A stretch of DNA of 64,000 nucleotides from Corynebacterium cystitidis (GTDB lineage: Bacteria; Actinomycetota; Actinomycetes; Mycobacteriales; Mycobacteriaceae). Of the stretch, positions 25,080-35,261 are shown in pieces (the first letter of the stretch is position 1; every line of letters starts with the position of its first letter). The notes below the pieces were generated by a model that was given only the letters and a program-made list of their open reading frames with translations, was not told the DNA's origin and did no database searches. Location: the NCBI RefSeq assembly GCF_900187295.1, contig NZ_LT906473.1, positions 2,728,001 through 2,792,000 of the forward strand, written 5' to 3'. A program made the translations under genes and the position numbers.

Positions 25080-25324
25080 TACTCCTTAATCAAATCTGTG
25101 AACCCCTACCATAACCATCGTCGAATCCCCGCTGCTGCCCGACTAGAGAACTTCGTGCTCACGTAAAAATACTCTCCTTGGAAGGCATCTGATTTCTCAG
25201 TCCTACCAGTGGGGCGCAGTTCAGTTCCGATGGCACCACCACATGAACTACCTGCAACATCGACCATTCAGGCAGTTCTCGGTCGCGGTGTGTGGGCCGA
25301 ACCAGTCATGTGCAGCACGGCAGA
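25080..25324. other. Gene-free spacer between immunity paralogues
   Basis: About 245 bp; I see no coding sequence or structured element in it. Confidence 0.4.
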
Positions 25325-25969
25325 TTAGCTATGGGTGGTGATGTAGTCGTCCACAAGTCGTTGAGCATTAGCGATTTCTTCTGCCACAGACCATAACCCG
25401 TCGAACCCTTCGGTCCGACGAGTTCGATAATCAGCCACCGTGAGGCTCTGGATGTAGTCGCGGGCTTTATCCCAGTGCCCGAGATGAAGAGAGACCAACA
25501 ACGGCGCGTACGGGCCGGGGGTGTATTGCCAGTATTTTCCGTCGCCGATGTGATCAGCAAAGTTACCGGCTAAATTAGCTTCCAATGTGTCAATGCCGGG
25601 GCCGATTATCTTTTTGTGCTCATCCCACAAGGGTCCGTCACCCGTCTCCTCCGCCTTATACATTGACGGCCAGCCCACAGCGCTTTGATCCAAGTAAAGC
25701 ATGGCACCTGCTTCCTTTTTGGTGGGCACTGGCACCAGCGACGACTTCTCCCGCAGTGCCTGCTCGAAGGGGCCAAGTTTGGTCGAATACACTACCGCCC
25801 CGATATCGCCTGCTACAATCCCTTTGCTGCGGCGTTGAGGTTCGTCCCAGAATTTGAGGATTATGTCCCCACCATCAAGAGGTTTACGCCATTCACGGTG
25901 TCGTGTGCCCGTACCTTTATATCCGCGTTCAGCGAACCAGTCATCTAATTTCGCTAAGACTCGTGCCAT
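25325..25969 (-). CDS. Predicted immunity protein, paralogue 2
   Basis: A 214-aa paralogue of the proteins at 24429 and 27153. The N-terminal 40 residues are identical to the 27153 copy, but the middle differs (DEPQRRSKGIVAGDIGAV; MLYLDQSAVGWPSMYKAEET). It directly follows an orphan copy of the toxin tip (26002-27015), as the third paralogue follows the full toxin, so toxin tip plus immunity gene were duplicated as one unit. Confidence 0.72.
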   Translation of the reverse strand: MARVLAKLDDWFAERGYKGTGTRHREWRKPLDGGDIILKFWDEPQRRSKGIVAGDIGAVVYSTKLGPFEQALREKSSLVPVPTKKEAGAMLYLDQSAVGWPSMYKAEETGDGPLWDEHKKIIGPGIDTLEANLAGNFADHIGDGKYWQYTPGPYAPLLVSLHLGHWDKARDYIQSLTVADYRTRRTEGFDGLWSVAEEIANAQRLVDDYITTHS

Positions 25970-26001
25970 AATCTATCTCTCCTTATTCATGATGTTGGTC
26001 G

Positions 26002-27015
26002 TCATTTCTTTTGTAGCTTTTCACCGTACTCGTCTGCGTGGCGTGTTGCTTCACCCGGCTTGAATTCATCAACAGAGTTAGGGCCGAACCTATCTTGCAG
26101 CGTAGCTGGGTCTGCCGTGGAGTATTCTTGTGATTGGCGAAGTCGTTGTGCTGATTCTTGGACAGTCATCGTGTCATCGACGATGACGGTGCCATCATCA
26201 AGGACTAGGCTATTTCCTTTGCGGTCCATTCTCACGGTGTGATAGAAGCTTTTACCTTCCTCGCCACCGAATCCAGGAATCGGACGGGACACATTCTTGC
26301 CATCCGGCCCCTTCTGATCCAGGTAGCGGTTTCGGACCCCAATTCCTTCGAGTTTGTCTTGTCCGGTGGCCCAGGTTGGGTCCTCGGTTTGGACTGGTTT
26401 TGGATTTGTGCCGTAGCGTTTTGAGTCCCAGACGATGCGTTTATCATCGTCTCGGTTGGCGTTGATCTCATCGCGGAGTGCTGCCTGAGGGGTTGTTAGT
26501 GTTGCGTCTCCAGTTTTGACTTCGTAGAAGTGAAGGTTGCCATGCTTGTCTTGGGCAACGAAATCCACCCTGGTCCGTGCTTGGCGATGGTTTGTTGCCC
26601 GGTCCTTAATATTCCTGGGCACATCACCACCTTTGAGGTAAACCGCCTTCCGGATGGCAAAGACAGACCTGCAAGCACGGCCGATTTTCCATCGCACCGA
26701 CCATGCCATCCGGGCGCACCTGACCGTCGTACTCGCCACGCTGGCCATATCGAAGCATATCTACCTCACCACCGGGGTAACCACCCCGAAGCTTGTGGAA
26801 TCTCTCAGCAAGTACCGACACGCACTCATCCAAGCAGGACACCAACGCTACGAACTACCACCCCAGCTCACACCCGAAATCGAGCAGCATCTCACAGCCC
26901 TCAAAAACTACAAATCGACGGACTAAGCCAAATTGTGGAAGTCGGGTGACATTCACACTGACTTCCCGTGACACTTTCTTCTTACCGTACGCATCAACAA
27001 GCACTTTGTTGAAGG
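26002..27015 (-). pseudogene. Orphan C-terminal tip of the Rhs nuclease toxin, interrupted by IS remnant
   Basis: Encodes the last part of the Rhs protein at 27830: FNKVLVDAYGKKKVSREVSV (27015-26948), then an IS fragment (26643-26947), then VYLKGGDVPRNIKDRATNHR... to the end, including the nuclease motif RVDFVAQDKHGNLHFYEVKT. It differs from the full-length tip by few residues (final KLQKK instead of KLQKR). It has no Rhs repeats or secretion part. Orphan tips like this are a store for exchanging toxin specificity by recombination, but the IS remnant disrupts this one. Confidence 0.88.
26643..26947 (+). mobile_element. IS1634/IS4-type transposase remnant inside the orphan toxin tip
   Basis: A 305-bp segment that replaces about 15 bp of toxin sequence. 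Its plus-strand frame (26654-26926) encodes the C-terminal end of a transposase: QARPIFHRTDHAIRAHLTVV, then LAISKHIYLTTG. The rest of the element is missing, and no inverted repeats are visible. Confidence 0.75.
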
Positions 27016-27152
27016 GCGGGATGAGTGCTTGTCGATGAAGCTTGGCTGCCACCATCATCGGGTGCTGCCTCCACGGTGTTCTACAGTATCGACCGTTAAG
27101 ATCGACCCCACCCGCAGTACGGTACCGACCCCATTACAGGCAGCGCAGAGCA

Positions 27153-27797
27153 CTAGCCGTGTTGGGTGATATAACTGTCGGTGAGCCGTTGGGCATTAGC
27201 TATTTCTTCTGCTACAGACCATTTGCCTGGTCGGCCTTCTGGGCGGCGGGTGCGGTAGTCAGAAACTGTCAGGCCTTGGACGTAGTCGCGGGCCTTGTCC
27301 CAGTGCCCTAAATGAAGATACGTTAATAACGGGGCATAAGGGTCTTTGATCAGTCTCCAGTATTTTCCGTCACCGATCTGGTCAGAAAAATCACTCTCAA
27401 GGCTGGCTTCAAGGATGTCAATATCAGGGCCGATACGTTGTTTCAGCTTATCCCACAATGGTCCTTCACCGGTTGCTTCTGCTTCATACATTGATGGCCA
27501 CCCCCAGGTATCTTCGTTCATTGCTAGCATTCGTCCTGCTTCTTTCTTCGCCGGTACCGGCACCAGCGAGGATTTCTCCAACAGTGCCTGCTCGAAGGGG
27601 CCAAGCTTGGTCGAATACACTACCGCCCCAAGATCAACATCGACGTTGCCGCGTGGTGCCCATGTCGGTTCGTCCCAGAATTTGAGGATTATGTCCCCAC
27701 CATCCAGCGGTTTACGCCATTCACGGTGTCGTGTGCCCGTACCTTTATATCCGCGTTCAGCGAACCAGTCATCTAACTTTGCTAAGACTCGTGCCAT
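27153..27797 (-). CDS. Predicted immunity protein of the Rhs toxin, paralogue 3 (cognate position)
   Basis: A 214-aa protein beginning 32 bp after the Rhs toxin stop, the usual place for the cognate immunity gene. It is a mosaic: residues 1-44 equal paralogue 2 and residues about 45-170 equal paralogue 1 almost exactly, with TLEANLAG/ILEASLES type differences marking the origin. It should bind the toxin tip and protect the producer and its kin. No known domain recognised. Confidence 0.78.
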   Translation of the reverse strand: MARVLAKLDDWFAERGYKGTGTRHREWRKPLDGGDIILKFWDEPTWAPRGNVDVDLGAVVYSTKLGPFEQALLEKSSLVPVPAKKEAGRMLAMNEDTWGWPSMYEAEATGEGPLWDKLKQRIGPDIDILEASLESDFSDQIGDGKYWRLIKDPYAPLLTYLHLGHWDKARDYVQGLTVSDYRTRRPEGRPGKWSVAEEIANAQRLTDSYITQHG

Positions 27798-27829
27798 AAT
27801 CTATCTCTCCTTATTCATGATGTTGGTCG

Positions 27830-30800
27830 TCATCTCTTTTGTAGCTTTTCACCGTACTCGTCTGCGTGGCGTGTTGCTTCACCCGGCTTGAATTCATCAA
27901 CAGAGTTAGGGCCGAACCTATCTTGCAGCGTAGCTGGGTCTGCCGTGGAGTATTCTTGTGATTGGCGAAGTCGTTGTGCTGATTCTTGGACAGTCATCGT
28001 GTCATCGACGATGACGGTGCCATCATCAAGGACTAGGCTATTTCCTTTGCGGTCCATTCTCACGGTGTGATAGAAGCTTTTACCTTCCTCGCCACCGAAT
28101 CCAGGAATCGGACGGGACACATTCTTGCCATCCGGACCCTTCTGATCCAGGTAGCGGTTTCGGACCCCAATTCCTTCGAGTTTGTCTTGTCCGGTGGCCC
28201 AGGTTGGGTCCTCGGTTTGGACTGGTTTTGGATTTGTGCCGTAGCGTTTTGAGTCCCAGACGATGCGTTTATCATCGTCTCGGTTGGCGTTGATCTCATC
28301 GCGGAGTGCTGCCTGAGGGGTTGTTAGTGTTGCGTCTCCAGTTTTGACTTCGTAGAAGTGAAGGTTGCCATGCTTGTCTTGGGCAACGAAATCCACCCTG
28401 GTCCGTGCTTGGCGATGGTTTGTTGCCCGGTCCTTAATATTCCTGGGCACATCACTACCTTTGAGATAAACCTCTGGTTCAGACACCGTGACATTCACAC
28501 TGACTTCCCGTGACACTTTCTTCTTACCGTACGCATCAACAAGCACTTTGTTGAACACTCTCTCGCCGTCACGGCCGAGCTGTGTGCAGGACTTGAGACC
28601 GAGCAAATCAATCATCATCGCGGGGTGGTCCACGTAAGCTTGGGCAGAAGACCATTTTGGATCGACACCGAGCGGGTCCTGTGCGTTATATACCGCTAGT
28701 TGCGGATGGTAGTAGCGGAAACGGTTGTAGGCCCACCCAGATTCCTCATCAAAGTATTGGCCGGCAAAAAGCAGTGGGCTGGACTCACCACGCCACTGGC
28801 GCTGGCCATAGGCAGTGGATATGGCTGAGCCGATCAATTCACCGGTGGCGCTGTCAATCAGGTGTTCTGGAGCCCCAGAAAGCCCCGTAGTCACCAATGC
28901 GGTCTGAGGGCAAGGGGAACCTAGAGTAATCTGCGCTACCACGTGCCCGTCGTGTGGGTCGCGTACCCACACTAGCGTTTCTCCAGCGTTGTTGTCGCTA
29001 GTGTAACCATCCTTTGTGTCATTGTCCGGGGGCGTGAGGGTGGCTTGTTGCGCGTAAAGCCGGTCACCCGAATAGATGAAGACTAGCCGTTCAAGGATCG
29101 TGTTGGTGCGTTTGTCGATCTTTTCTTTAGCTACACGCCTGCCAGCACCATCGTAGAGATAGCGCCACCCCAGATTCGGGTGGTCGGAGGAATCAAAACC
29201 GATTGGTTGAGTACTAGTGGGGTGGTAATAGAAATTCTTGACCAGTGGTTTCTGAGAGAGACGTGTGGTTCTAGTTGTCGTGACTCGATTAAGCCCGTCG
29301 TACTCCAGGCTGGTACGGCCTACTCGCACAGGTGCCGTGCCCCGATAATGTACCAGTGCATCATAGTCCGATGCTGCGGTCCCATCATCAATGGAATTTA
29401 ACTTACCGGCTGCCGAAAAACCATAACTTTCAGTACTGCCACCATCTTTGGTAACACAGGTAAGGTGGCCTAGGTCATCAACCTCAAAACTACGATCACC
29501 ACCCAACCCATCACGAATACCGGTAAGCACATCATCAGCACGCCACTGATATCCACGAGATGCAATCTCATTCGCCTGATCCCTATCAGCCCCGCGCCCA
29601 CCGTGCATAATCGACTGCCGCACCAACCGATTCCGGGAATCATAAGTACGCTGTTCAACAAGTGCATTAACACGCAACCCAGCACGCTGACCAGTAACTG
29701 TAGTGTCGAATTCGAAGGTATCAAGCCACTGTTCATCGGCGTTGTGTCCACGACAAGACCGCAGGTTAATCGCTGCAGTGTCACCGGCACTATCGTGCGT
29801 GTGCACTGCGTTAATAACCTCTCCGCTGGGAAGGGTGATCCGCCGTTGAGTTAGCCTGCCAGCCGCAGTGTAGGAATAATGTATCTGTGTTTCTTCACCA
29901 GAGTAGAGAGTAACGACCTCAGAGAGGACACGATCCGAGTAGTCATCGTAGCCAAAGTCGATAGTGGTGAAGTCATTGCGCAGTGAGCTGAGACGGCCTA
30001 AGGCATCGTACTCATACACCGTTGTTTGACCGGGCTCTTCTTTGCGTAGCAAAAGTCCGGCCTGGTTGTAGGTTTCTATAGTTTCTCCCATCGGAGAGAC
30101 CGTGGTTATGGTGTTGTCGCCTGGGGCGGCCAGATTGGTGCTGATTCCATTGAAGTCGGTTTGGCCGACGCAGTTACCGTCCAAGTCATAACGGAACGTC
30201 CACGAGCGGCCATCCGCATTGATAAAGGCCACCGGCTGCATCTGGCTGTTGTAATCAATTCGTGTTTCTGCGCCGGATTCATCAACGAGTTTCCACGGCT
30301 TATCCATGGCGGTATAAGACGTAACGGCGCTATTTCCTATTTCATTGATCCGTTGGATCTGGTTTCCTTCTCCATCGTAGACTGCGCGTTGTGTTGTTCC
30401 GTCCTGGTGAGTGACGTGGTTAGCCCAGCCTTCCGGGCTGTAGCCGATGCGGGTACTTTCACCAGCTGGGTTGATGATTTCTACAATAAGCCCACGCATA
30501 TCTCGAACCAGTGTGCAGCGATGGCCAGCGTCATCACTTTGGGCTGTAACCAAGCCAGCATCGTTGCACTCGTAGATAGTGGCAACGCCGTCGGCATCCC
30601 GGTAAACAGTGGGGAAGATTCCGGTGGCGCGTATGTCGTACTCGTAGGTTTCGGTGGCACCGTCTGGATGGTGCACTGCGGTAGTGACTCCGAAATCATC
30701 AACATCGAAGGTTGTCACCCGCCCAGCGCGATCAATAGTCTTGACCGGCTGGCCCCATGGGCCTTCAACTGTGTTTTCTTCGGTCCCATCGTCATGCACG

Positions 30801-32956
30801 ATGTGGACGGGGTGCCCGTAGTCACTGTAGCCAATCCGGGTTGTGTGGCCTGTCGCTGAGACGATGCGGGTCTTTTGATGCCACTGGTTGTATTCGAAGT
30901 TTTCTCGCCGTCCCGAAGGAGAGGAAATCTCCCACACATCACCTGTAGGAGTAGAACGGTATACGCTGGGGCGAACATCACCCAGTGTGTCATCTACCAG
31001 CAGATGGCCTTGCTCGGACAGGTCTGCCCATTCCAAGGAACCAGACTCCAAGGCGGTGACAATAGCCATTTCACGTGCGGAACGTGCGCGTGCCTCCACC
31101 TCTGCAACTGTTTCCTCCGCTGCTACTTCGGGGTCAAAATCACCAGCTGTCTCCAGCAGGACGCAGATCTGTCCACCAGTTTCCTCATCGGGTGCCCACA
31201 CCAAGGCATTAGTGTGGGCACCACCCGAACCGGCTTGGGCAATAACTCGCCCGTGATCATCATAAATATGCAGGTAGTGAATGCCATTGCGGTCTGTCCA
31301 GCCGTTGACACGCCCAGAGTCATCATAGTAGTAGGACAATGATTTTTCATGGGAATTGATCACGCGAAGCAGCTCACCTCGTGGACCATACTCGTAGGTA
31401 GCCAGCACCAGCGGGTCTGCATCGGGATGAGTGTGCTCGTTGGTCAGGCTAATGCGGCTGACTCGCCCAACTATCTCATCCCATTCCAGATGCAGGGTGG
31501 AACCATCTAAGCGCTGAACTCTTTCGGCCCTGTTTGTCCTGGGGTTGTACTGCACTGACACGCTCATGCCTGTACGATCAACCAGCCCGGTAACACGATA
31601 CGTCATGTAGCCGGCGATGACCGCGCCGACAGATCCAGGACGCACTCCGGCACCGAGGGGATCGCTTCCGGAAGATGCAACCCCATCTTCTATTGGGCCG
31701 AGCGGTGTTTGCTGGTTAGCGCCGACGGAAAAGCTCCAGGTAACAGCGTTTTCCAGATCGCGAACGCGGTAGGTACCGTCACCGTATGATAACCGCATCG
31801 CACGGCCATCGGCGCTGACTTCACTACCATCTGAGGGAGGTGCAGGGAAAGTAAGGACCGCACCATCTGCGGTGAGCATGAATACTGTATCGTCGTGAAC
31901 TTCCAGGCAGACATCGAGCTCAGAAAACCACCCTGTGCCGAATGCATAGCTGCCTCCTACGTCAAGCAGCAAACTCGTGTTAAGAGTACGGGTGATAGTA
32001 AGTGGCAACGTGCCCGCGAGCCTGATATCTTCTTCTCGGTCCACCAGGGCTCCACTGGCCATGTCAATCGGCTCACCTGCTGCGGTACCACGGTTGCCAA
32101 CAGTGGCATTCTGGGCATTGTTTGCTGCGTAAAGTGGGGCAAGTACCTGGCGTATTCTGTTTGTTTTACCGGTAACCAAACGCTTCATGATGCTGCCGTC
32201 AGCATTGCCGGTTGCCCACAAGGCTAGGTACAGCGCGGCTGCCCCAACCTGGGCAAGCGGGTGCGGGGCCATCCCCGCTGCATCTGCTGCATCGTTAAGG
32301 AAATCCGCGTGTCTGTCAAAGAAATTATCGATCCCCGCTAAGACATGACGTCGCCACCATCCAACTTTCGGCCAGTGTTGTTCTTTCTCGAGCCTGTTGA
32401 TCAGAAGTCGGGCATCGTTCGCCCTCTTCTTCAGCTGGTTTTTGAGACCTGTCGCATCCCGCAGATGACCATTCCACGTCTCCATCAGACCTGACCACCG
32501 GTTTGCTGCGTCGTTCATGGCCGTAAAGAAGCCAGACTTAACCACAGGATCCGTTGCCGCCATGTATGCGGTTCGCGCGGCTGCCCATTCGTCAACCGCC
32601 AAGTTTACATTGGTGTGGGTAGTCCTGGCGGCCTCCACAATGACATCCATCTCCTGCAATGTGGATTCTAAAACGCCGCCGTATCCCTCCATTTCGAGGC
32701 CAACTTGCTCGTGAATGGCAGCCATGTTCTGAAGATAATGAGCGTACTCAACCTTAACTAGCTCACGGTAGTCCTCTCCTTCGCTGCCTTCGAAAGAACC
32801 CACATTGATATCTCTAAGCGATTCCGCACCGTCAGAGGCATCGTAAGCAAAGCGCCGCCACTTCACGGCTGTCTGGGTAATTGCGGATGGATCACCGCCA
32901 ACATGGAATTCGTTATCAAGAAAGTTGATAAAAGGTGGAAGTTTCACCGGTGTCAT
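27830..32956 (-). CDS. Rhs-repeat polymorphic toxin with C-terminal PD-(D/E)XK-type nuclease tip
   Basis: A 1708-aa protein. Residues 1-200: helical, WXG100/LXG-like N-terminus (EWAAARTAYM) that probably serves as type VII secretion signal, with no Sec signal peptide. About 290-1400: DUF6531-type start and many YD/Rhs repeats (for example YEYDALGRLSSL). About 1410-1460: Rhs core ending YNRFRYYHPQLAVYNAQDPL. The variable tip (about 1475-1708) contains Asp1522 and Glu1536-x-Lys1538 in VDFVA...FYEVKTG, a PD-(D/E)XK nuclease pattern. It would be released into and cut nucleic acid of competitor cells. It is the fourth gene of a leftward operon after two WXG100-like proteins, and is followed by immunity genes. 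Confidence 0.92.
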   Translation of the reverse strand: MTPVKLPPFINFLDNEFHVGGDPSAITQTAVKWRRFAYDASDGAESLRDINVGSFEGSEGEDYRELVKVEYAHYLQNMAAIHEQVGLEMEGYGGVLESTLQEMDVIVEAARTTHTNVNLAVDEWAAARTAYMAATDPVVKSGFFTAMNDAANRWSGLMETWNGHLRDATGLKNQLKKRANDARLLINRLEKEQHWPKVGWWRRHVLAGIDNFFDRHADFLNDAADAAGMAPHPLAQVGAAALYLALWATGNADGSIMKRLVTGKTNRIRQVLAPLYAANNAQNATVGNRGTAAGEPIDMASGALVDREEDIRLAGTLPLTITRTLNTSLLLDVGGSYAFGTGWFSELDVCLEVHDDTVFMLTADGAVLTFPAPPSDGSEVSADGRAMRLSYGDGTYRVRDLENAVTWSFSVGANQQTPLGPIEDGVASSGSDPLGAGVRPGSVGAVIAGYMTYRVTGLVDRTGMSVSVQYNPRTNRAERVQRLDGSTLHLEWDEIVGRVSRISLTNEHTHPDADPLVLATYEYGPRGELLRVINSHEKSLSYYYDDSGRVNGWTDRNGIHYLHIYDDHGRVIAQAGSGGAHTNALVWAPDEETGGQICVLLETAGDFDPEVAAEETVAEVEARARSAREMAIVTALESGSLEWADLSEQGHLLVDDTLGDVRPSVYRSTPTGDVWEISSPSGRRENFEYNQWHQKTRIVSATGHTTRIGYSDYGHPVHIVHDDGTEENTVEGPWGQPVKTIDRAGRVTTFDVDDFGVTTAVHHPDGATETYEYDIRATGIFPTVYRDADGVATIYECNDAGLVTAQSDDAGHRCTLVRDMRGLIVEIINPAGESTRIGYSPEGWANHVTHQDGTTQRAVYDGEGNQIQRINEIGNSAVTSYTAMDKPWKLVDESGAETRIDYNSQMQPVAFINADGRSWTFRYDLDGNCVGQTDFNGISTNLAAPGDNTITTVSPMGETIETYNQAGLLLRKEEPGQTTVYEYDALGRLSSLRNDFTTIDFGYDDYSDRVLSEVVTLYSGEETQIHYSYTAAGRLTQRRITLPSGEVINAVHTHDSAGDTAAINLRSCRGHNADEQWLDTFEFDTTVTGQRAGLRVNALVEQRTYDSRNRLVRQSIMHGGRGADRDQANEIASRGYQWRADDVLTGIRDGLGGDRSFEVDDLGHLTCVTKDGGSTESYGFSAAGKLNSIDDGTAASDYDALVHYRGTAPVRVGRTSLEYDGLNRVTTTRTTRLSQKPLVKNFYYHPTSTQPIGFDSSDHPNLGWRYLYDGAGRRVAKEKIDKRTNTILERLVFIYSGDRLYAQQATLTPPDNDTKDGYTSDNNAGETLVWVRDPHDGHVVAQITLGSPCPQTALVTTGLSGAPEHLIDSATGELIGSAISTAYGQRQWRGESSPLLFAGQYFDEESGWAYNRFRYYHPQLAVYNAQDPLGVDPKWSSAQAYVDHPAMMIDLLGLKSCTQLGRDGERVFNKVLVDAYGKKKVSREVSVNVTVSEPEVYLKGSDVPRNIKDRATNHRQARTRVDFVAQDKHGNLHFYEVKTGDATLTTPQAALRDEINANRDDDKRIVWDSKRYGTNPKPVQTEDPTWATGQDKLEGIGVRNRYLDQKGPDGKNVSRPIPGFGGEEGKSFYHTVRMDRKGNSLVLDDGTVIVDDTMTVQESAQRLRQSQEYSTADPATLQDRFGPNSVDEFKPGEATRHADEYGEKLQKR

Positions 32957-32971
32957 TAGTATCTCCCCCGA

Positions 32972-33322
32972 TTACTCTGCTTGAGCTGCATCAATAGTGT
33001 CTGAAAGCCCATTGAGTCCACTAGACATAATGTCATCGAAATTTTCGATGTCCGCCGCTATATCTACAGTCATCTCCTGAAGAGAAAATAAGTTGTCTAG
33101 GAGAGCTCCACGACTAGCAACCCATGCACTATTAAAAGAATTCACAGCGTCCATGACAACGTCGCCGGCTCCGGGGACATCATCAACTTCATCGCTGGTC
33201 AAATCCATTACGCTACCTTCGCTTACCGCAAGTATTTCGTACACAGAGTAGATGGTGATCGATGCACTATCGAGCTCTCCTGTGTCCACCTTGATGTCGT
33301 CGCTACTACCGAACCCAAACAT
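32972..33322 (-). CDS. WXG100/EsxA-like small helical protein
   Basis: A 116-aa acidic, all-helical protein (MFGFGSSDDIKVDTGELDSA...SGLNGLSDTIDAAQAE). It has the size and helix-turn-helix-hairpin character of type VII secretion partners, and a FNSAWVASRG segment in place of the central WXG. GGAGAA stands before the ATG. It lies 15 bp upstream of the Rhs gene and probably pairs with the toxin's N-terminus for secretion. Assignment is by position and size more than by motif. Confidence 0.7.
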   Translation of the reverse strand: MFGFGSSDDIKVDTGELDSASITIYSVYEILAVSEGSVMDLTSDEVDDVPGAGDVVMDAVNSFNSAWVASRGALLDNLFSLQEMTVDIAADIENFDDIMSSGLNGLSDTIDAAQAE

Positions 33323-33324
33323 GT

Positions 33325-33954
33325 TTATCTAACTTCTCCTTTTCTCATGCTAAAAGCAATCTGCCGCACCGTCGACGCGACGACGTCCGCGATGTCCTCA
33401 GCGGTGCCTATCCCCGTGACATCGAGCGACCACGTTGTCTGTGGGATCGCAACGACAGCGCGGGTTAATGGTTGGCTGTCGGTCTCATCTTTAGTGTCAG
33501 GTTTTCCTTCGGGAATCCAAGCCTGAACAGTGGTGTCACGCAGATCAACAGGAAATCCTTGGATCGTGTTGTCCAACGATCTCTCCTCTAATCCGGGGGC
33601 ACGTCGCGCAGCCATCACGCTGGCCCCAAGGTTGGCATCGTTACGCCAACTGACATAAATTGCTGCGATTGCTGCGGTCACGCCGTCTTTAGTGATAGGT
33701 AGAAAGAGCGAATGGTGTGCTTGGGTGTGAATCGCCCGCTCTAGCAGGGCACGCAGGAAGGTCTTGTTGTCCTCCGCGTTTTTATAACCACACTGTTGAA
33801 GAAAATCTTCAGCATAACCAAAAAGCTCGTCGGTGTTTTCCCAAGGTGATAGATACTGCCAGTGCGAAGGAAGCACAATACTCCAAGAGAAGTCCGGTTC
33901 TGCAGGTGGTACGTCGGCAGCAGAGGAAACCTCAGACTGAGGATGATGTGTCAT
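33325..33954 (-). CDS. Hypothetical protein of the Rhs/type VII locus (possible adaptor)
   Basis: A 209-aa soluble protein (MTHHPQSEVSSAADVPPAEP...) that I do not recognise by motif. It lies between the two WXG100-like genes, abutting the upstream gene and 2 bp from the downstream one, so it is part of the toxin operon. Genes of this size between WXG100 and LXG/Rhs genes often encode chaperones or targeting factors, and the mixed alpha/beta look fits that; this is inference. Confidence 0.65.
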   Translation of the reverse strand: MTHHPQSEVSSAADVPPAEPDFSWSIVLPSHWQYLSPWENTDELFGYAEDFLQQCGYKNAEDNKTFLRALLERAIHTQAHHSLFLPITKDGVTAAIAAIYVSWRNDANLGASVMAARRAPGLEERSLDNTIQGFPVDLRDTTVQAWIPEGKPDTKDETDSQPLTRAVVAIPQTTWSLDVTGIGTAEDIADVVASTVRQIAFSMRKGEVR

Positions 33955-34254
33955 CTATCGCATGCTTCCTATCCGGCTGCCAATAGAAGTGCGTAACTCG
34001 GTATTTCCGTCGCTGAATTGATTAAGGCCGGAGACGACAATGGTCAGTTGAGATCTGATTCCTTCTGCCCCCGAGTTCCATTTGTGGATGAGGTCTTGGT
34101 ATTCCTCTGACTCAGAACCGAGCCATTGGGCAGCCAACGAATGTACCTGGCGCTCTAGAGTATCCAACGTGCTGCGAATGTCAGATTGGACGTTCAGGAT
34201 AGCTTGAACACTCGAATCACCAATTGAAGTAGTAAAGCTGTAAAAACGTGCCAT
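33955..34254 (-). CDS. WXG100-family protein
   Basis: A 99-aa protein with a central W-L-G turn (LAAQWLGSESEEYQDLI) between two long helices, the standard WXG100 pattern, and no signal peptide. These proteins travel with or guide type VII secretion substrates. First gene of the leftward operon with the 209-aa, 116-aa and Rhs genes. No ESX ATPase or membrane component is in the window, so the secretion machine must be encoded elsewhere. Confidence 0.88.
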   Translation of the reverse strand: MARFYSFTTSIGDSSVQAILNVQSDIRSTLDTLERQVHSLAAQWLGSESEEYQDLIHKWNSGAEGIRSQLTIVVSGLNQFSDGNTELRTSIGSRIGSMR

Positions 34255-34707
34255 TACTCACCACCACACTCCGGGGCCCATAAGAAAATACTCAACACTT
34301 CATGTCTACATTACTAACGCTAAAATTAAAATATAGCAACGAAGCAACCTAAAACAAGGCATCCGGAGCAAACATTCCGCAAGCGACGGGTTTAAGGTGA
34401 TCATGAAGCCCTAATGAAACAACAATGACATCAACGTTCCCACAGCATTACATTCACCCTGTTCAAACGCATGATTCCACAGCTCAAAGCTCAACCCAAT
34501 TCGACTGCGGAGAAAGGCAAATCTGAACGGTTAACACACCCAACGACCGGGGCGTTTCTCAGCTTCCGACAAGGCGTAAAGGCTCATGCTTAATCTTTCA
34601 ACTCGAATCCGCTAGCCTAACCAGAACTAGTCCGCGATAACTTAACGTAGGCCACTACCTGAAACTTACACAGTGCTGCGCTAGCCCGGATTTTTATCGT
34701 GGTTTTG
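34255..34707. other. AT-rich gene-free region, promoter of the Rhs operon
   Basis: About 450 bp without a credible gene. Its left end must hold the promoter of the leftward toxin operon: read leftward, a TATATT-like -10 lies near 34333. At 34685 a CCCGGATTTTT motif occurs that is repeated at 47980 and 55172 and may be an IS end. Confidence 0.5.
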
Positions 34708-35253
34708 GTTGTGCGCTTTTACTGAGCATGACTTGCACCTTTGCCAGAACGAGATGTGGGAGATCGGCGCGTATGCTTCCGAGCGTTTCGGCGGGCTTAC
34801 CTTGCCAGCGTGGACCCTCGGTGTGGCGGTGTCGAGCTCACGGATTACGCCCGGGCGTGTCTTGCGGATTCGCTGCATTACGCGCCCGGAATCCTGGATA
34901 TGCTGCCGGTGACCATGCATGAGGATGAGGCGTCGATCGCGTACATGGACAATCTCATCGCGTATCTGGGCCAGTCGGAGGCCGTGCGTGCCATGGGTGT
35001 GCCCAGGGACACTGTGATGCAGGAGCTGCACGAGTTGTGCCACGTGCCGGAGACCGCGTCGGCTGCGACCTTGCCCCGCGACAATTGGGCGGCCCGGGTG
35101 ATCCTGGGCGTACAGCGCACCGACATGTGGGAGCTTGACGACGAGCCCCTCTCCCCCATGGGCCGCATGATCCTGCGGAAGAGTCTTGCCAATGCAACGC
35201 GCCCGTACTGGGATAACGGTTATGTAGGCAACGGAAATCACCACATTTTTTAG
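34708..35253 (+). pseudogene. Damaged copy of the 393-aa family A gene
   Basis: Corresponds to the last 60 percent of the gene at 22517: it begins at the AFTEHDLH segment, loses about 160 bp between two CGGGCTT copies (equivalent to 23068 and 23229), and then follows the intact gene nearly exactly to codon ~382, where it runs on to a different end. The 5' part is missing. The internal loss between short direct repeats is typical of slippage or recombination. It lies only 9 bp before the next family member. Confidence 0.85.
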
Positions 35254-35261
35254 GGGGAACA

